Below the pieces are notes generated by a model. That model did not search any database and was not told the origin of the DNA. It saw only the letters and a list, made by a program, of their open reading frames with translations. A DNA stretch of 33,583 nt, from the NCBI GenBank assembly GCA_016201435.1, contig JACQCT010000002.1, forward strand, positions 1-33,583, written 5' to 3'. The translations under genes were made by a program, and so were the position numbers. Position 1 is the first letter of the stretch. Each line of letters opens with the position of its first letter. This document shows positions 1-8,756 of the stretch, piece by piece. This DNA comes from Nitrososphaerota archaeon (GTDB lineage: Archaea > Thermoproteota > Nitrososphaeria > Nitrososphaerales > Nitrosopumilaceae).

Positions 1-9
1 CATCTTTCT

Positions 10-39
10 TAAGCAATGACAGAGAAAGCTCATTGCTTA
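10..39. terminator. Perfect 10-bp inverted repeat, hairpin
   Basis: TAAGCAATGA at 10-19 is the exact reverse complement of TCATTGCTTA at 30-39, with a 10-nt loop. It lies in the 226-base AT-rich leader before the first gene, which otherwise holds nothing I can recognise. It is probably a 3'-end hairpin of a gene left of the window, or an operator; no long T-run follows directly, so terminator function is a guess. Confidence 0.4.
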
Positions 40-226
40 TTCCGTCATTATTTTCGATGTATTAGCTCAGTTTTTGCCTCTATTAACCCTTTCCAATTTA
101 TTGAAAAAAATAGCATGATTTTTTAAATTTGTATAATATTTGAAATACAGATGAACCATTTCAAGTTAATTTTTTGTAATATTTAGATCTGAACATACTT
201 AAATGACTTTTTTATTATCCTAAACT

Positions 227-961
227 ATGAGTAATGATTTACGATTAAAAAAATTAAGAGGTTCTGGTGGGTACATTATGGCATCTGTAACAGATGATCA
301 GCAGAGAAAAGGAAACCTTGGCGGTCCAGATCTATTTTTGGCTCCAGTAGGTAGAATAGATGTAGATAAGATTTCAAAATATTTTTGCAACACGTGTGAA
401 AAGGATTATGAGGGTAGTCCAAAGATCGATTATGAAACGCCAAATGAAATGGTAGCAGACAACTTGGTCCTTTTGGAGAAAGGTCAGTATATTTGCACAA
501 CTTGTGGTTCTGTCCTTTCAGAGTACAGAAACTTTAGCAAGCCAAACGAGAGTGCGGAGGTGGGATTAGCAAAACAACAATCGTTTACAAGTCAAAATAT
601 AGTTGAACCTTCTATTCCTAGTTATGCACCACAACAGACAAGTTATCAATCAGAACTTGTTTCATCAGGAGTTACAACTTTTAATTCTATAACTGGAATA
701 TCTGTTTACGATTCAGAAGCACGAAAAATTGGCGTTGTAAAACAAGTTGGAATTCAAATGGGACAAGCTGGAGTTGTTCTTATAGTTACAAAAAATGATG
801 GAAGTGATGTAGCAATAACTTGGGATGAAATAAAAAAAATTGGTGAAATTGTATTATTAGGTAGAATAGAATCAGTAACTTCTACAAAATGTGATGGATG
901 TGGTTATGTAAATAGCCCTGATTCAAAATTCTGTGAAAGTTGCGGTAAAAAGACAAAGTAG
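227..961 (+). CDS. Zinc-ribbon / PRC-barrel protein
   Basis: This 244-residue protein is probably cytoplasmic and of unknown role. An N-terminal zinc-ribbon-like segment has CNTC near residue 54 and CTTCG near residue 91. A Gln/Ser-rich linker follows, then a PRC-barrel-like region at about 150-210 (ITGISVYDSEARKIGVV...), and a second zinc ribbon at the C terminus (CDGCGY...CESCGKK). PRC barrels are small beta-domains found in RNA-processing and archaeal division proteins such as CdvA, but there is no CdvA-type coiled coil here. The start is uncertain: ATG at 227, or ATG at 278 giving MASVTDDQQ, which has a GGTGGG stretch about 7 nt upstream and better resembles a natural N terminus. It lies 11 nt before the signal peptidase gene, so the two are probably co-transcribed. 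Confidence 0.7.
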   Translation: MSNDLRLKKLRGSGGYIMASVTDDQQRKGNLGGPDLFLAPVGRIDVDKISKYFCNTCEKDYEGSPKIDYETPNEMVADNLVLLEKGQYICTTCGSVLSEYRNFSKPNESAEVGLAKQQSFTSQNIVEPSIPSYAPQQTSYQSELVSSGVTTFNSITGISVYDSEARKIGVVKQVGIQMGQAGVVLIVTKNDGSDVAITWDEIKKIGEIVLLGRIESVTSTKCDGCGYVNSPDSKFCESCGKKTK

Positions 962-972
962 GATGTAACACA

Positions 973-1677
973 ATGTTAAGTAAGATTTATCTTACTAACT
1001 TTAAGAATGAAATATGGTTGAAAAAGCATTCTGGAACTAAAGCGATTGTAAAGGACATAATAATAGTTGCAATAGGTATTGCAATAATATGGATCGGTTT
1101 ACGCATAACATTTGGAACAGAAAATCCATTTTATGTGGTTTCAAGTGGTAGTATGATACCCAATCTCAATGTTTTTGATGTCATTGTTGTACAAGGTAAT
1201 GTCCCCTTCGATCATATCAAAGTAGGCGACATTATAGTTTTCAATAGACCAAGTGGTCATGACAGGGTAATTGTACATAGAGTAGCTGAGATTCTACAGA
1301 AGGATCCTTTTGTCATTAGAACAAAGGGAGATGCCAATCCAGGCTCAATTCCAGGAACAGATTTCCCAATAACCAAACAAGATTACATAGGTAAGGTAGA
1401 ATATGTAATACCACAAATAGGATATGTTACAAGAATACTTACTCCTCCCATAAATTACATCATAATTGCAGTAATTATTGGAATAATGCTTGTCAAACAA
1501 TTTGGAAAAAAATCTGAATCAGGAATTCTATCTGATAAACCTCTTGGTGAGGAACCTAAAATGTCTCCTACTGAAGATTTCAAAATGCCTGATCCTATAA
1601 CTTCAAATGAATTTGATAAAATTCCTGATAATGAATATACAAATACTAGTACGGAAAATAAAGATTTAAAAAAATAA
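973..1677 (+). CDS. Signal peptidase I (S26B, archaeal type)
   Basis: Membrane-bound serine protease that removes signal peptides from exported proteins. A transmembrane helix at about 28-46 is followed by the catalytic serine motif SSGSM (Ser60). The HRV motif (His102 in VIVHRV) and the GDAN motif (Asp120) complete the Ser-His-Asp set typical of archaeal and ER-type enzymes, which use His instead of the bacterial Lys. A second hydrophobic helix lies at about 157-176, and a polar, Pro/Asp-rich cytoplasmic tail of about 55 residues ends the protein. The length of 234 aa is normal with this extra tail. The start ATG follows the upstream zinc-ribbon gene by 11 nt, suggesting one transcript. Confidence 0.9.
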   Translation: MLSKIYLTNFKNEIWLKKHSGTKAIVKDIIIVAIGIAIIWIGLRITFGTENPFYVVSSGSMIPNLNVFDVIVVQGNVPFDHIKVGDIIVFNRPSGHDRVIVHRVAEILQKDPFVIRTKGDANPGSIPGTDFPITKQDYIGKVEYVIPQIGYVTRILTPPINYIIIAVIIGIMLVKQFGKKSESGILSDKPLGEEPKMSPTEDFKMPDPITSNEFDKIPDNEYTNTSTENKDLKK

Positions 1678-1702
1678 TCAATTTTGTAAATTATTATTAA
1701 AT

Positions 1703-3214
1703 TTAGTTCTGGGTTTTACTTAATTTGAATACTCGCTCAAAATAATCTGCTTGTTCTGGAGTAAGACTATCATCATCTTTTACACTAGCAAGATTTTTTG
1801 CAAGCTTTTTCTTATATTCAAGTTGCATTAGACGTGCAATGTTAATTCGCTGCGCTTGTGGAGATCCTGCCCCATGCATTGATTCTGTTAGATATCCTAC
1901 AGCATTTCTTCCCATAGTCATGTTTTCGATCAATCTAAGAATTCTCATTCTGTTTTCAACATCTACTCCTTTTCTTCCTTTCAAATATTTTCTAAGTATT
2001 GGTCCTGTTTCTGGATTTCTAAAGTCCTTTTCTGATGGGAGTGTTACCATAAGACCCCCAGCAATATCCTGAGCTAATCTACCTATTTCATATGGAAATC
2101 TTGTAACGTTATGTTTACACACGTTAGCAAGCATATCATCATTTAACCACGCTCCAGATTTCGTTTTATGAGCTTGATATGAGGAAGCAATTCCTGCAGC
2201 ATATATGCTCTCATTTAGATGAGTCATTTCCACAAGCTTGTCTTTTATGTGAGATACACTTGGAATTCCATTATAGTCTGCAATAGCTGCAGCAGCACCA
2301 ATTAATACATCTCCAAGACCCGTTTTACAAACATAGCTTCTTCTATGATAACAAGTAAATCTTTCAACAAGCATTGAAGCATATTCAAATTCACCGTTCA
2401 TGAATACATGTTCCCACGGAATGAAAACATTATCAAAAATTATCATAGCCTCCTGCCCGGAAAACTTTGCATTTCCAGAATCAATATCTCCTTCTTCCAT
2501 ACTTCTTGTGTCGCACGATTGACGACCATAAATATAGGTTATTCCAGGAGCATCTGCTTTTACAGCTCCTACTATTGCAAAGTCTTTATCATTTTCTTGT
2601 AATCTCATCGTTGGCATGACAATTATCCAGTGAGAGTTAATGCAACCTGTTTGGTGAGCTTTTGCTCCTTTTACTAAAACTCCTTTGTCGTTTTTTTCTA
2701 CTATATGTAAGTACATGTCAGGATCTTCCTGTTCATGCGGAGCTTTACTTCTATCTCCTTTTGGATCAGTCATAGCACCGCCGATTACAAGATTTTCGTT
2801 TTGTACTATTTTGATAAAATCAATTAATCGTTTATGATAATTTGTTTTATATTTTTCATCTATTTCATAAGTAACAGAGTAAAGCGAGTTTAATGCATCC
2901 ATACCAACACATCTCTGGAAGCATGTTCCAGTATTTTGTCCGAGTTTCCTTTGCATCTTATTTTGATTGACAAGATCTTCTGGGCTTTGCACAATATGCA
3001 AAAATCTATTAATTTTTTGTCCTGTTAACGATGATTTGGCAGTAGCAAGTTCTTCCTCTCTTACTGCTAAATCATAAGTTTCAGCAACTGCGTTAATAGA
3101 AGGCCTAATTATTGGATGATCTACGGGTTCTTTGACTAATTCTCCAAAAAGATAGACCTTGAGATTTCTTCCCCTTAGACTGTTAATATACTCAGCACCA
3201 GTCCTTATTGGCAT
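1703..3214 (-). CDS. 4-hydroxybutyryl-CoA dehydratase
   Basis: FAD/[4Fe-4S] enzyme that dehydrates 4-hydroxybutyryl-CoA to crotonyl-CoA in the 3-hydroxypropionate/4-hydroxybutyrate CO2-fixation cycle. It belongs to the 4-hydroxyphenylacetate 3-hydroxylase fold family. With the start used here, cluster ligands are Cys98 and Cys102 (CFQRC), then His and Cys in YHRRSYVCK near residues 290-296; these match Cys99, Cys103, His292 and Cys299 of the clostridial enzyme as I remember it, though the His-Cys spacing reads one residue shorter. The frame is open to a TTG at 3232, but ATG at 3214 (MPIRTGAEY) has a TATA-like TTTATATT about 26 nt upstream and gives a family-typical N terminus. The next gene upstream, the CoA ligase, supplies its substrate. 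The product length of 503 aa is normal. Confidence 0.93.
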   Translation of the reverse strand: MPIRTGAEYINSLRGRNLKVYLFGELVKEPVDHPIIRPSINAVAETYDLAVREEELATAKSSLTGQKINRFLHIVQSPEDLVNQNKMQRKLGQNTGTCFQRCVGMDALNSLYSVTYEIDEKYKTNYHKRLIDFIKIVQNENLVIGGAMTDPKGDRSKAPHEQEDPDMYLHIVEKNDKGVLVKGAKAHQTGCINSHWIIVMPTMRLQENDKDFAIVGAVKADAPGITYIYGRQSCDTRSMEEGDIDSGNAKFSGQEAMIIFDNVFIPWEHVFMNGEFEYASMLVERFTCYHRRSYVCKTGLGDVLIGAAAAIADYNGIPSVSHIKDKLVEMTHLNESIYAAGIASSYQAHKTKSGAWLNDDMLANVCKHNVTRFPYEIGRLAQDIAGGLMVTLPSEKDFRNPETGPILRKYLKGRKGVDVENRMRILRLIENMTMGRNAVGYLTESMHGAGSPQAQRINIARLMQLEYKKKLAKNLASVKDDDSLTPEQADYFERVFKLSKTQN

Positions 3215-3286
3215 ACAGCTATTCTCTCTCAAAGCAATATAAATATTCTAAACAAGTTTTATTCAACAGTAAGAAAACACTTGGTA

Positions 3287-5392
3287 TTAGACAAGACCAA
3301 TTCGTACATCTACTACCTTACAACCTTTACCCTTTTCAAAAACTAAAACTGGATTCATGTCAAGTTCTTTTATTTCTTTAAAGTCACTAACAAGTTGTGA
3401 TATTCTTTGTAAACACTCTGATAATTTTTTGGTGTCGGATGGTTTCTCACCACGAACACCTTGCAATAGTTTGTTTGTTTTTATAGAAGAGATCATTTCA
3501 TCTGCTTCTGAATCAGTAATTGGAGCAAGTCTGAATGTAACATCTTTTAGAACTTCAACATAGATTCCCCCCATACCAAACATTACGACAGGTCCGAATC
3601 CTAGTTCAAGTTTTGAACCAATGATTGTTTCTTTTCCTCCCTTTACCATTTCTTGTATCAAAACACCTTTGATGATAGCTTTTTTGTTGTATTTTTTTGC
3701 ATTCTTAATTATTTCTTTGAAAGCAGTTCTTACTTCCTGTGAATTTTTTAATCCTACTTTCACTCCGCCTGCGTCTGATTTGTGGATGATTTGTGGAGAC
3801 ACTATTTTCATTACAACTGGATATCCAATTTTCTTTGCAGCTTGTATTGCTTCTTTGTCTTTTTTAGCTAGAATACTTTTAGGTATTGGGAAACCATATG
3901 CACGTAAAACTTCTTGTCCTTCTTCTTCAAGAAGATTTGTCCTCCCTTCTTCTTTTACTCTTGCAAATACTTTTTCAACTTTCTTTTTGTTGACTGCGAA
4001 TTTGTGTATTTTTCCTTCTGGTGTATTTGACCATTCTGTAAACCTCAGCATTGCCTTTAGAGACTTTATTGCAGTTTCTGCATATCTATAATGAGGTACT
4101 CCTCCTTCTGCAAGAATTTCTTTGTTTTTTATTCCTTCATCCAAGCCCATAAGGCTTGAAAGTATTGTTTTGTTGTATTTTTTAGAAACCCCGACAATAA
4201 CTTCAGCAAGCTTGTTGTAGTCTAAAGTTGCAGAAGGTGTGCACATTGCGATAACTGAACCTACATTTGGGTGTGCAAGAACTTCATTTAGTACATTATC
4301 AAATCTATTAAAATCCGCATCACCTACAATATCAACTGGGTTTCTCGAAGAACCCCATGGTGGAATAACTGCATTTATTTTCGATCGTATCTCTTCAATG
4401 GTCGCCATTTTTATTCCAAGTTTAGAACAAGCATCTGTAGAAATTATTGCTGGTCCTCCAGCATTAGAAACTATAACCAAATCTCCTTTTGTTGGAAGAG
4501 GTTGTTTTGAAAAAGCAGTAGCATAATCAAACAATTCTTCCATTGTATCCACCCTTATGGCTCCTGATTGTTTTAACAATGCATCATAAATTTCGTCGGA
4601 ACCCATCAATGCACCAGTATGTGACATTGCAGCCTTTGCACCCTCAGGACTACGACCAGATTTTAAAACAACGACTGGTTTTTTTACAGAATTAAGACGC
4701 GTTATCTGTTTACATATTTTCAAGAATTCTTGACCATTTCCCAAGTCTTCAAGGTACATTACTATTACTTTGGTTTGTTCGTGCTCTGCTAGCATCTTAA
4801 GTATGTCAACTTCATTGAGATCTACTTTGTTTCCCATACTAATTACTGCAGAAAATCCAATTCCCTGTGCGCTTGCATCCTCTACTAATGCAGCGCATAT
4901 TGCACCGCTTTGTGAGACAAGTGCGATTTCTCCTGATTTTGGAGTAACTTTAAGGAAAGTAGAATTCATCATTGTTTGAGGAGCAAGATTCATCACTCCA
5001 AGGCAATTTGGACCAATAATTCGTAAATTGTATTGTTTTGCAATTTCTCCTAATCTTCTTTCAAGTGCTGCACCTTCCTCATTTACTTCTTTAAAACCAG
5101 CAGTGATTATGATAACACCTTTCAATTTCTTTTTACCGCATTCTTCAAGCACAGATGGTACTACATCATTTCTTGTTATAACTACCGCAAGATCAATTTC
5201 TTCTGGAACATCCAAAACACTTTTGTATGCTTTTTTATCAAAAACTGTTTCTCTAGTTGGACTAATAGGAAAAATTTTACCTGTGTATCCTTTCAATATG
5301 TTAGATGTAATGGCACGACCAACGCTGCCTTCTTTATCAGATGCACCTACTATTGCAATAGATTTTGGAGAAAGGAAAACAGAATCAGTCAT
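3287..5392 (-). CDS. 4-hydroxybutyrate--CoA ligase (ADP-forming)
   Basis: Makes 4-hydroxybutyryl-CoA (possibly also 3-hydroxypropionyl-CoA) from the acid, CoA and ATP with ADP as product, the energy-saving version used in the thaumarchaeal carbon-fixation cycle. Domain order is CoA-binding Rossmann domain (about 1-130), succinyl-CoA-ligase-like domains (about 150-450) with the phosphorylated His in SHTGA (His258), and a C-terminal ATP-grasp domain (about 490-695) with HKSDAGGVKVG. This is a single 701-residue chain, whereas acetyl-CoA synthetases of some archaea split it into alpha and beta subunits. The dehydratase gene using its product lies 54-72 nt downstream, matching the Nmar_0206/Nmar_0207 arrangement I recall for Nitrosopumilus. 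Substrate assignment rests on that neighbourhood; the family assignment is firm. A TATA-like TTATTATACAA lies near 5418-5428. Confidence 0.9.
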   Translation of the reverse strand: MTDSVFLSPKSIAIVGASDKEGSVGRAITSNILKGYTGKIFPISPTRETVFDKKAYKSVLDVPEEIDLAVVITRNDVVPSVLEECGKKKLKGVIIITAGFKEVNEEGAALERRLGEIAKQYNLRIIGPNCLGVMNLAPQTMMNSTFLKVTPKSGEIALVSQSGAICAALVEDASAQGIGFSAVISMGNKVDLNEVDILKMLAEHEQTKVIVMYLEDLGNGQEFLKICKQITRLNSVKKPVVVLKSGRSPEGAKAAMSHTGALMGSDEIYDALLKQSGAIRVDTMEELFDYATAFSKQPLPTKGDLVIVSNAGGPAIISTDACSKLGIKMATIEEIRSKINAVIPPWGSSRNPVDIVGDADFNRFDNVLNEVLAHPNVGSVIAMCTPSATLDYNKLAEVIVGVSKKYNKTILSSLMGLDEGIKNKEILAEGGVPHYRYAETAIKSLKAMLRFTEWSNTPEGKIHKFAVNKKKVEKVFARVKEEGRTNLLEEEGQEVLRAYGFPIPKSILAKKDKEAIQAAKKIGYPVVMKIVSPQIIHKSDAGGVKVGLKNSQEVRTAFKEIIKNAKKYNKKAIIKGVLIQEMVKGGKETIIGSKLELGFGPVVMFGMGGIYVEVLKDVTFRLAPITDSEADEMISSIKTNKLLQGVRGEKPSDTKKLSECLQRISQLVSDFKEIKELDMNPVLVFEKGKGCKVVDVRIGLV

Positions 5393-5468
5393 TTTTAATA
5401 AATTGGGATCAAGTTGATTTGTATAATAAGTTATCCGTATTACAGAAGATAAATTGTCTAACTATTAC

Positions 5469-5825
5469 TCAGCTTCCAAGCATCTTTCCTGCAAGATTTT
5501 CGTTTCTTGGAATCCATGTTATCTTAAGATTTGTGTATTTTCCTATCAAGTTCCAGGCTTCCATTGCCAAAGTTCGGAGTTGGTCATTATTAATTGCGTA
5601 TTCGTGATTTAGTTGTGCTACAGTATTTTTAGAGTCGCTGTAAATGTTTATCTCATTATTATTATCTAGAAATTTTTTTAAAACCATGATTATTGCCATG
5701 TATTCTGCCTGATTATTTGTTATGTTTGGCTCTTTTTTGTAAAACGATTCTCCTGTCTCTTTTACAAAGAATCCAAAACCAGAATTTGGTCCGCCAGAAC
5801 CATCCACATAGATGTTAAGTGACAT
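5469..5825 (-). CDS. rnhA: Ribonuclease HI-like protein
   Basis: Short (118 aa) RNase H fold protein, predicted to cut RNA in RNA-DNA hybrids. Catalytic residues visible are Asp8 (IYVDGSGG), Glu41 (NNQAEYMAI) and Asp64 (IYSDSKNTV). The fourth acidic residue, usually in an N-x-x-A-D motif, is a glycine here (ENLAG, Gly113), which could lower or change activity. The protein is compact and lacks an N-terminal hybrid-binding domain. It stands alone between the carbon-fixation genes and a small membrane-protein gene, on the same strand as both. Confidence 0.85.
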   Translation of the reverse strand: MSLNIYVDGSGGPNSGFGFFVKETGESFYKKEPNITNNQAEYMAIIMVLKKFLDNNNEINIYSDSKNTVAQLNHEYAINNDQLRTLAMEAWNLIGKYTNLKITWIPRNENLAGKMLGS

Positions 5826-5873
5826 TTTTGTATAACCTTATTAGTTTTGCACTCAAATTTACAATTATCTAAT

Positions 5874-6158
5874 CTACTGTAATGTTATCTTAAGAAATAT
5901 CAGGATACCAGCAAATTCTGCAACATGAACTGCAAGTAAGTAAGGTAAAAGAGCAGCGGCATAAAGTTCCATCATTGAAAAATAAGCATATACGCCTATT
6001 ACATTATGCAAAAATAACAATCCAGCAAAAAATATCATTCCAAGTGGAAGCTGCGCCTTTGTTCTTGAATAGATTTTTATAAAAACTCCAACTAATATCC
6101 CCAGTACAACTAGATTAGCTCCTGATACGATAGTACTTGCAGTCATTATTGGTTCCAT
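5874..6158 (-). CDS. Small three-helix membrane protein
   Basis: I do not recognise this 94-residue protein. Three hydrophobic segments are visible at about 8-28, 37-59 and 66-92, joined by very short polar loops (one is YSRTKAQ). It follows the ArsR-like regulator gene by only 10 nt, so the pair is very probably one transcript and the regulator may sense the same signal or control this protein. A conserved regulator-plus-membrane-protein pair in this lineage would be my guess. No catalytic motif is visible. Confidence 0.65.
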   Translation of the reverse strand: MEPIMTASTIVSGANLVVLGILVGVFIKIYSRTKAQLPLGMIFFAGLLFLHNVIGVYAYFSMMELYAAALLPYLLAVHVAEFAGILIFLKITLQ

Positions 6159-6168
6159 TTAAAAAAAT

Positions 6169-6486
6169 TTAACCTCTCTTAGCATATTTACTTTGTTCCA
6201 ATTTAGTTACAATTTCATCAAACGTTTCTAAATTAACCTCTAAAAATGTAGAAATGAAAAAAGTAGCTCCGTATTTTTCTCCAACTCGAGTTATGAGATT
6301 ATTTTTCTCAAGAACGTTAACATGATGCTGAATTGCCTTGTAATCTAATCCCAGTTCCTTAGCAAGCTGATTTGCATTAAGCGGTGTCTTTCTAATAACA
6401 GATATCAATCGAATTCTGTTTAAACCGCCTTTTGAACCCGTAAATACAAACCAGAGCAGACGTTTAGCATATGGATCACCAGCCAT
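6169..6486 (-). CDS. Winged-helix (ArsR-like) transcription regulator
   Basis: DNA-binding protein of 105 aa. The winged helix-turn-helix spans about residues 20-80: GLNRIRLISVIRKTPLNA, then QLAKELGLDYKAIQHHVNVL as recognition region, then a wing (NLITRVGEKYGATFFIS). The LDYKAIQHHVNVLEKNNLI pattern is typical of archaeal ArsR/TrmB-like regulators that pair with a membrane protein. No metal-binding cysteines are present, so the ligand is unknown. A membrane-protein gene follows after 10 nt. Confidence 0.8.
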   Translation of the reverse strand: MAGDPYAKRLLWFVFTGSKGGLNRIRLISVIRKTPLNANQLAKELGLDYKAIQHHVNVLEKNNLITRVGEKYGATFFISTFLEVNLETFDEIVTKLEQSKYAKRG

Positions 6487-6639
6487 TTGTTAATCAGCTT
6501 CGTGTACCGTTGGATAATTAAAAGGTGTTATGGAAAATCAGTTGATAATTGCAGTCTGAATTCAAACCATTTCTTTACATAATAAAATATGTAATAAGGA
6601 AAAAATGAGAGAAAATTTTGAATTATTTATTTCAAGAAC

Positions 6640-7557
6640 TTGATAACTGATAAATTGAACAAAGTATTAGAGAATTTCATGTTTGATTACGCTTATCCTC
6701 TATACAGACCGCCGTCGGAGGCAAAATCCCTAATATTTCAAGTAACTTTAGGATGTTCGTTTAACGTCTGTTCTTACTGTAACATGTATCGTACAAAAGA
6801 ATATGTCGAAAGATCTTGGGATGAGATCAAAATGGAAATTGATTTAGCGTCAAAACACATGAAGGATACAAATAGAATTTTTCTGGCAGATGGGGATGCG
6901 TTAAATCTTCCAACAGATAGGATGATTCAGATACTTGATTACATAAATCAAAAATTTCCAAAACTAGAACGAATATCTTGTTATGCAATGCCAAAGAACA
7001 TACTTGAAAAATCTCCTGAAGATTTGAAAAAAATTCACGATGCTGGCCTTACAATGTTCTACATCGGTATAGAAACTGGTTCTGATAAAATTCTAAAAAA
7101 GATAACAAAGGGCGCTACGGCTCAGACAATAATCACGGCTTGTCAAAAGGCAAAGGATACAGGATATGCAATCTCTTGCATGATAATACTTGGTCTTGGC
7201 GGAAAAACTTACACTAAAGAGCACATAGATGAGACAGCCAAAGTGCTCAGCATCACTGCGCCAGACTATGTCGGAGCTCTTACCTTACATCTTGAAGACG
7301 GAATACGTGATGAGTTTTTGACTAAATTCAAAGAACCTTTTGAGATGATTGATGATACTGATGCGTTGATTGAGCTTGAAAACCTTGTAAGTAAGATGGA
7401 CCCCAAAAGTCCGGTAGTTTTTAGAGCAAATCATGGCTCAAACGCGTATCCCATTGGTGGAACTTTTCCTGAGGACAAAGAGAAAATACTAGAAAAAATT
7501 TCATATCTCAAAGAACACCCAGAACTTTGTAGACCAATAGGATTTAGAGGCTTTTAG
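6640..7557 (+). CDS. Radical SAM protein, function unknown
   Basis: Radical S-adenosylmethionine enzyme of 305 aa. The iron-sulfur motif is Cys39-x4-Cys44-x2-Cys47 (GCSFNVCSYCNMY), a variant of the usual C-x3-C-x2-C that occurs in some families of this superfamily. A TIM-barrel core follows, with an FYIGIETGSD motif near residue 140 that resembles the SAM-binding GxIxGxxE-like strand. No accessory B12 or TRAM domain is seen, and I cannot name a substrate. The frame opens at TTG 6640; ATG at 6679 (MFDYAYPLYRPP) is a reasonable alternative start. It is transcribed on its own, toward the copper island. Confidence 0.8.
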   Translation: MITDKLNKVLENFMFDYAYPLYRPPSEAKSLIFQVTLGCSFNVCSYCNMYRTKEYVERSWDEIKMEIDLASKHMKDTNRIFLADGDALNLPTDRMIQILDYINQKFPKLERISCYAMPKNILEKSPEDLKKIHDAGLTMFYIGIETGSDKILKKITKGATAQTIITACQKAKDTGYAISCMIILGLGGKTYTKEHIDETAKVLSITAPDYVGALTLHLEDGIRDEFLTKFKEPFEMIDDTDALIELENLVSKMDPKSPVVFRANHGSNAYPIGGTFPEDKEKILEKISYLKEHPELCRPIGFRGF

Positions 7558-7704
7558 TACTATCATTTAAAAAATTAACTAGATTTTCGACTTGAGTTTA
7601 TTTTGTAGGTTCCATTCTGTTAAAACCATGATGGAGTTTAAAGAAGACCTTGAAAATACAGAATCTAGTAAATGATCAAAAGAAATTTTTCACTTTATCT
7701 CGTT

Positions 7705-8409
7705 TCATATTCCACAGATGTCAGAAACACCCCAGAAATCAGATACTTGCTGTGCGTTGTATCCATAGTCGTGGATCATTTTCTTTGCAATGCCCTCGTT
7801 GACATAGTAGTGCCAACATTGGCAGCAACAAGGTCCTTCTCCTGAAATTTTCATGGCCTGATTGTACACTAGCTGCTCAGATGTGTTAAGCGTGGTTCTG
7901 CTGTTATAGTCAATCCACTTCTTTGCAACATCTACCGAAGTCTTGTAGGGGTTGAATGGTATGTCCGGTATGTCCGAATACTGCTTGAGCTTTTCAAGGT
8001 GCTCGTGATATTCTGTAGTATTCTTGAGGACTCCGCAGCACTGGCCACTCAAATATTTTCCGCTTATGCCGTCAAGATGTACACTTGGTCCTGTACAACT
8101 TCCACCTATGTTTGGAGAAGATGTAAGCAGGCCGTTCACATCAGGGCTACACAAAATTATCTGGCTGTCAAGATCAACAAGCTCAGGATCTACTGACTTG
8201 GTCATGTTCTTGCTTTGAACTAGAAAGATATTCTTACCTGTTTGTGTTGGAATTGAGTTGTAAATTCCAAGCAGTTGACTGTTTGCAGGATGAAGAGATG
8301 CAGATTCTGAAACAAAAGGACCATGATAAGCTATGAAAATAATAAACACTATTGCAACAACAGATAATCCTCCCGTCACCAGATACTTTACCGGTATTTC
8401 CATTTTCAT
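7705..8409 (-). CDS. Membrane-anchored PCYCGC-like Cys-rich protein
   Basis: A 234-residue protein with an N-terminal membrane anchor (about 8-28) and a predicted outside domain. Near the C terminus the motif GPCCCQCWHYY (Cys194-196, Cys198) resembles the PCYCGC motif of a family of extracytoplasmic metal-binding proteins, and further cysteines lie in SGQCCG and at SDICGI. Metal (copper) or thiol-disulfide function is inferred from this and from the neighbours. Its ATG overlaps the stop of the upstream membrane-protein gene (ATGA at 8406-8409), so it is translationally coupled and is the last gene of the dsbA-like operon. Confidence 0.65.
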   Translation of the reverse strand: MKMEIPVKYLVTGGLSVVAIVFIIFIAYHGPFVSESASLHPANSQLLGIYNSIPTQTGKNIFLVQSKNMTKSVDPELVDLDSQIILCSPDVNGLLTSSPNIGGSCTGPSVHLDGISGKYLSGQCCGVLKNTTEYHEHLEKLKQYSDIPDIPFNPYKTSVDVAKKWIDYNSRTTLNTSEQLVYNQAMKISGEGPCCCQCWHYYVNEGIAKKMIHDYGYNAQQVSDFWGVSDICGI

Positions 8410-8756
8410 ATCTTACACCTACCCGGTTCCATCAGACCTTTGGAAATGAAATAGGTGGATACAACAAGAATGCCGATACTTGGCAAGCTGATCTCTAATC
8501 CCTTCAGGGGAAATATGGCAAGTCCACCCGCTACCCCAAAAATAGATGCCAGTGTAGTAGAACAGGCAGAACATGCGGAAGAAAATGCACCGCCAATAAT
8601 TCCTCCAAAACCTGCAAGGTTTTTCTTACCGCCAAAGGATCTTGTGGTGCGCAGCTGATAAATTATCATGGAGATTGTTATCCCAGAAAGCATTGAAACA
8701 ACTATGATGGACGAAAACAGTGGCACCGGCAGCATATAGTATGTTTGAAGCACCAT
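8406..8756 (-). CDS. Cys-motif membrane protein, 3' part of a split gene
   Basis: This reading frame encodes three or four hydrophobic helices and the motif GGIIGGAFSSACSACSTT, in which two cysteines in a Gly/Ser-rich helix suggest metal or thiol chemistry in the membrane. The protein at 9814-10545 carries a similar motif. The apparent ATG at 8756 is probably not a true start: the frame begins inside a helix, overlaps the upstream frame (8626-8940) by 131 nt, and a TGA lies three codons before the ATG. Removing one A from the AAA at about 8756-8758 joins the two frames into one protein of about 178 aa. The ATGA coupling to the next gene shows that the 3' end is right. Function unknown. Confidence 0.6.
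   Translation of the reverse strand: MVLQTYYMLPVPLFSSIIVVSMLSGITISMIIYQLRTTRSFGGKKNLAGFGGIIGGAFSSACSACSTTLASIFGVAGGLAIFPLKGLEISLPSIGILVVSTYFISKGLMEPGRCKI

Noticed and set aside
7560-7704. Short ORF MMEFKEDLENTESSK in the spacer before the copper island
   Set aside because: 15 codons and no promoter; the 147-bp spacer has nothing else I can support.
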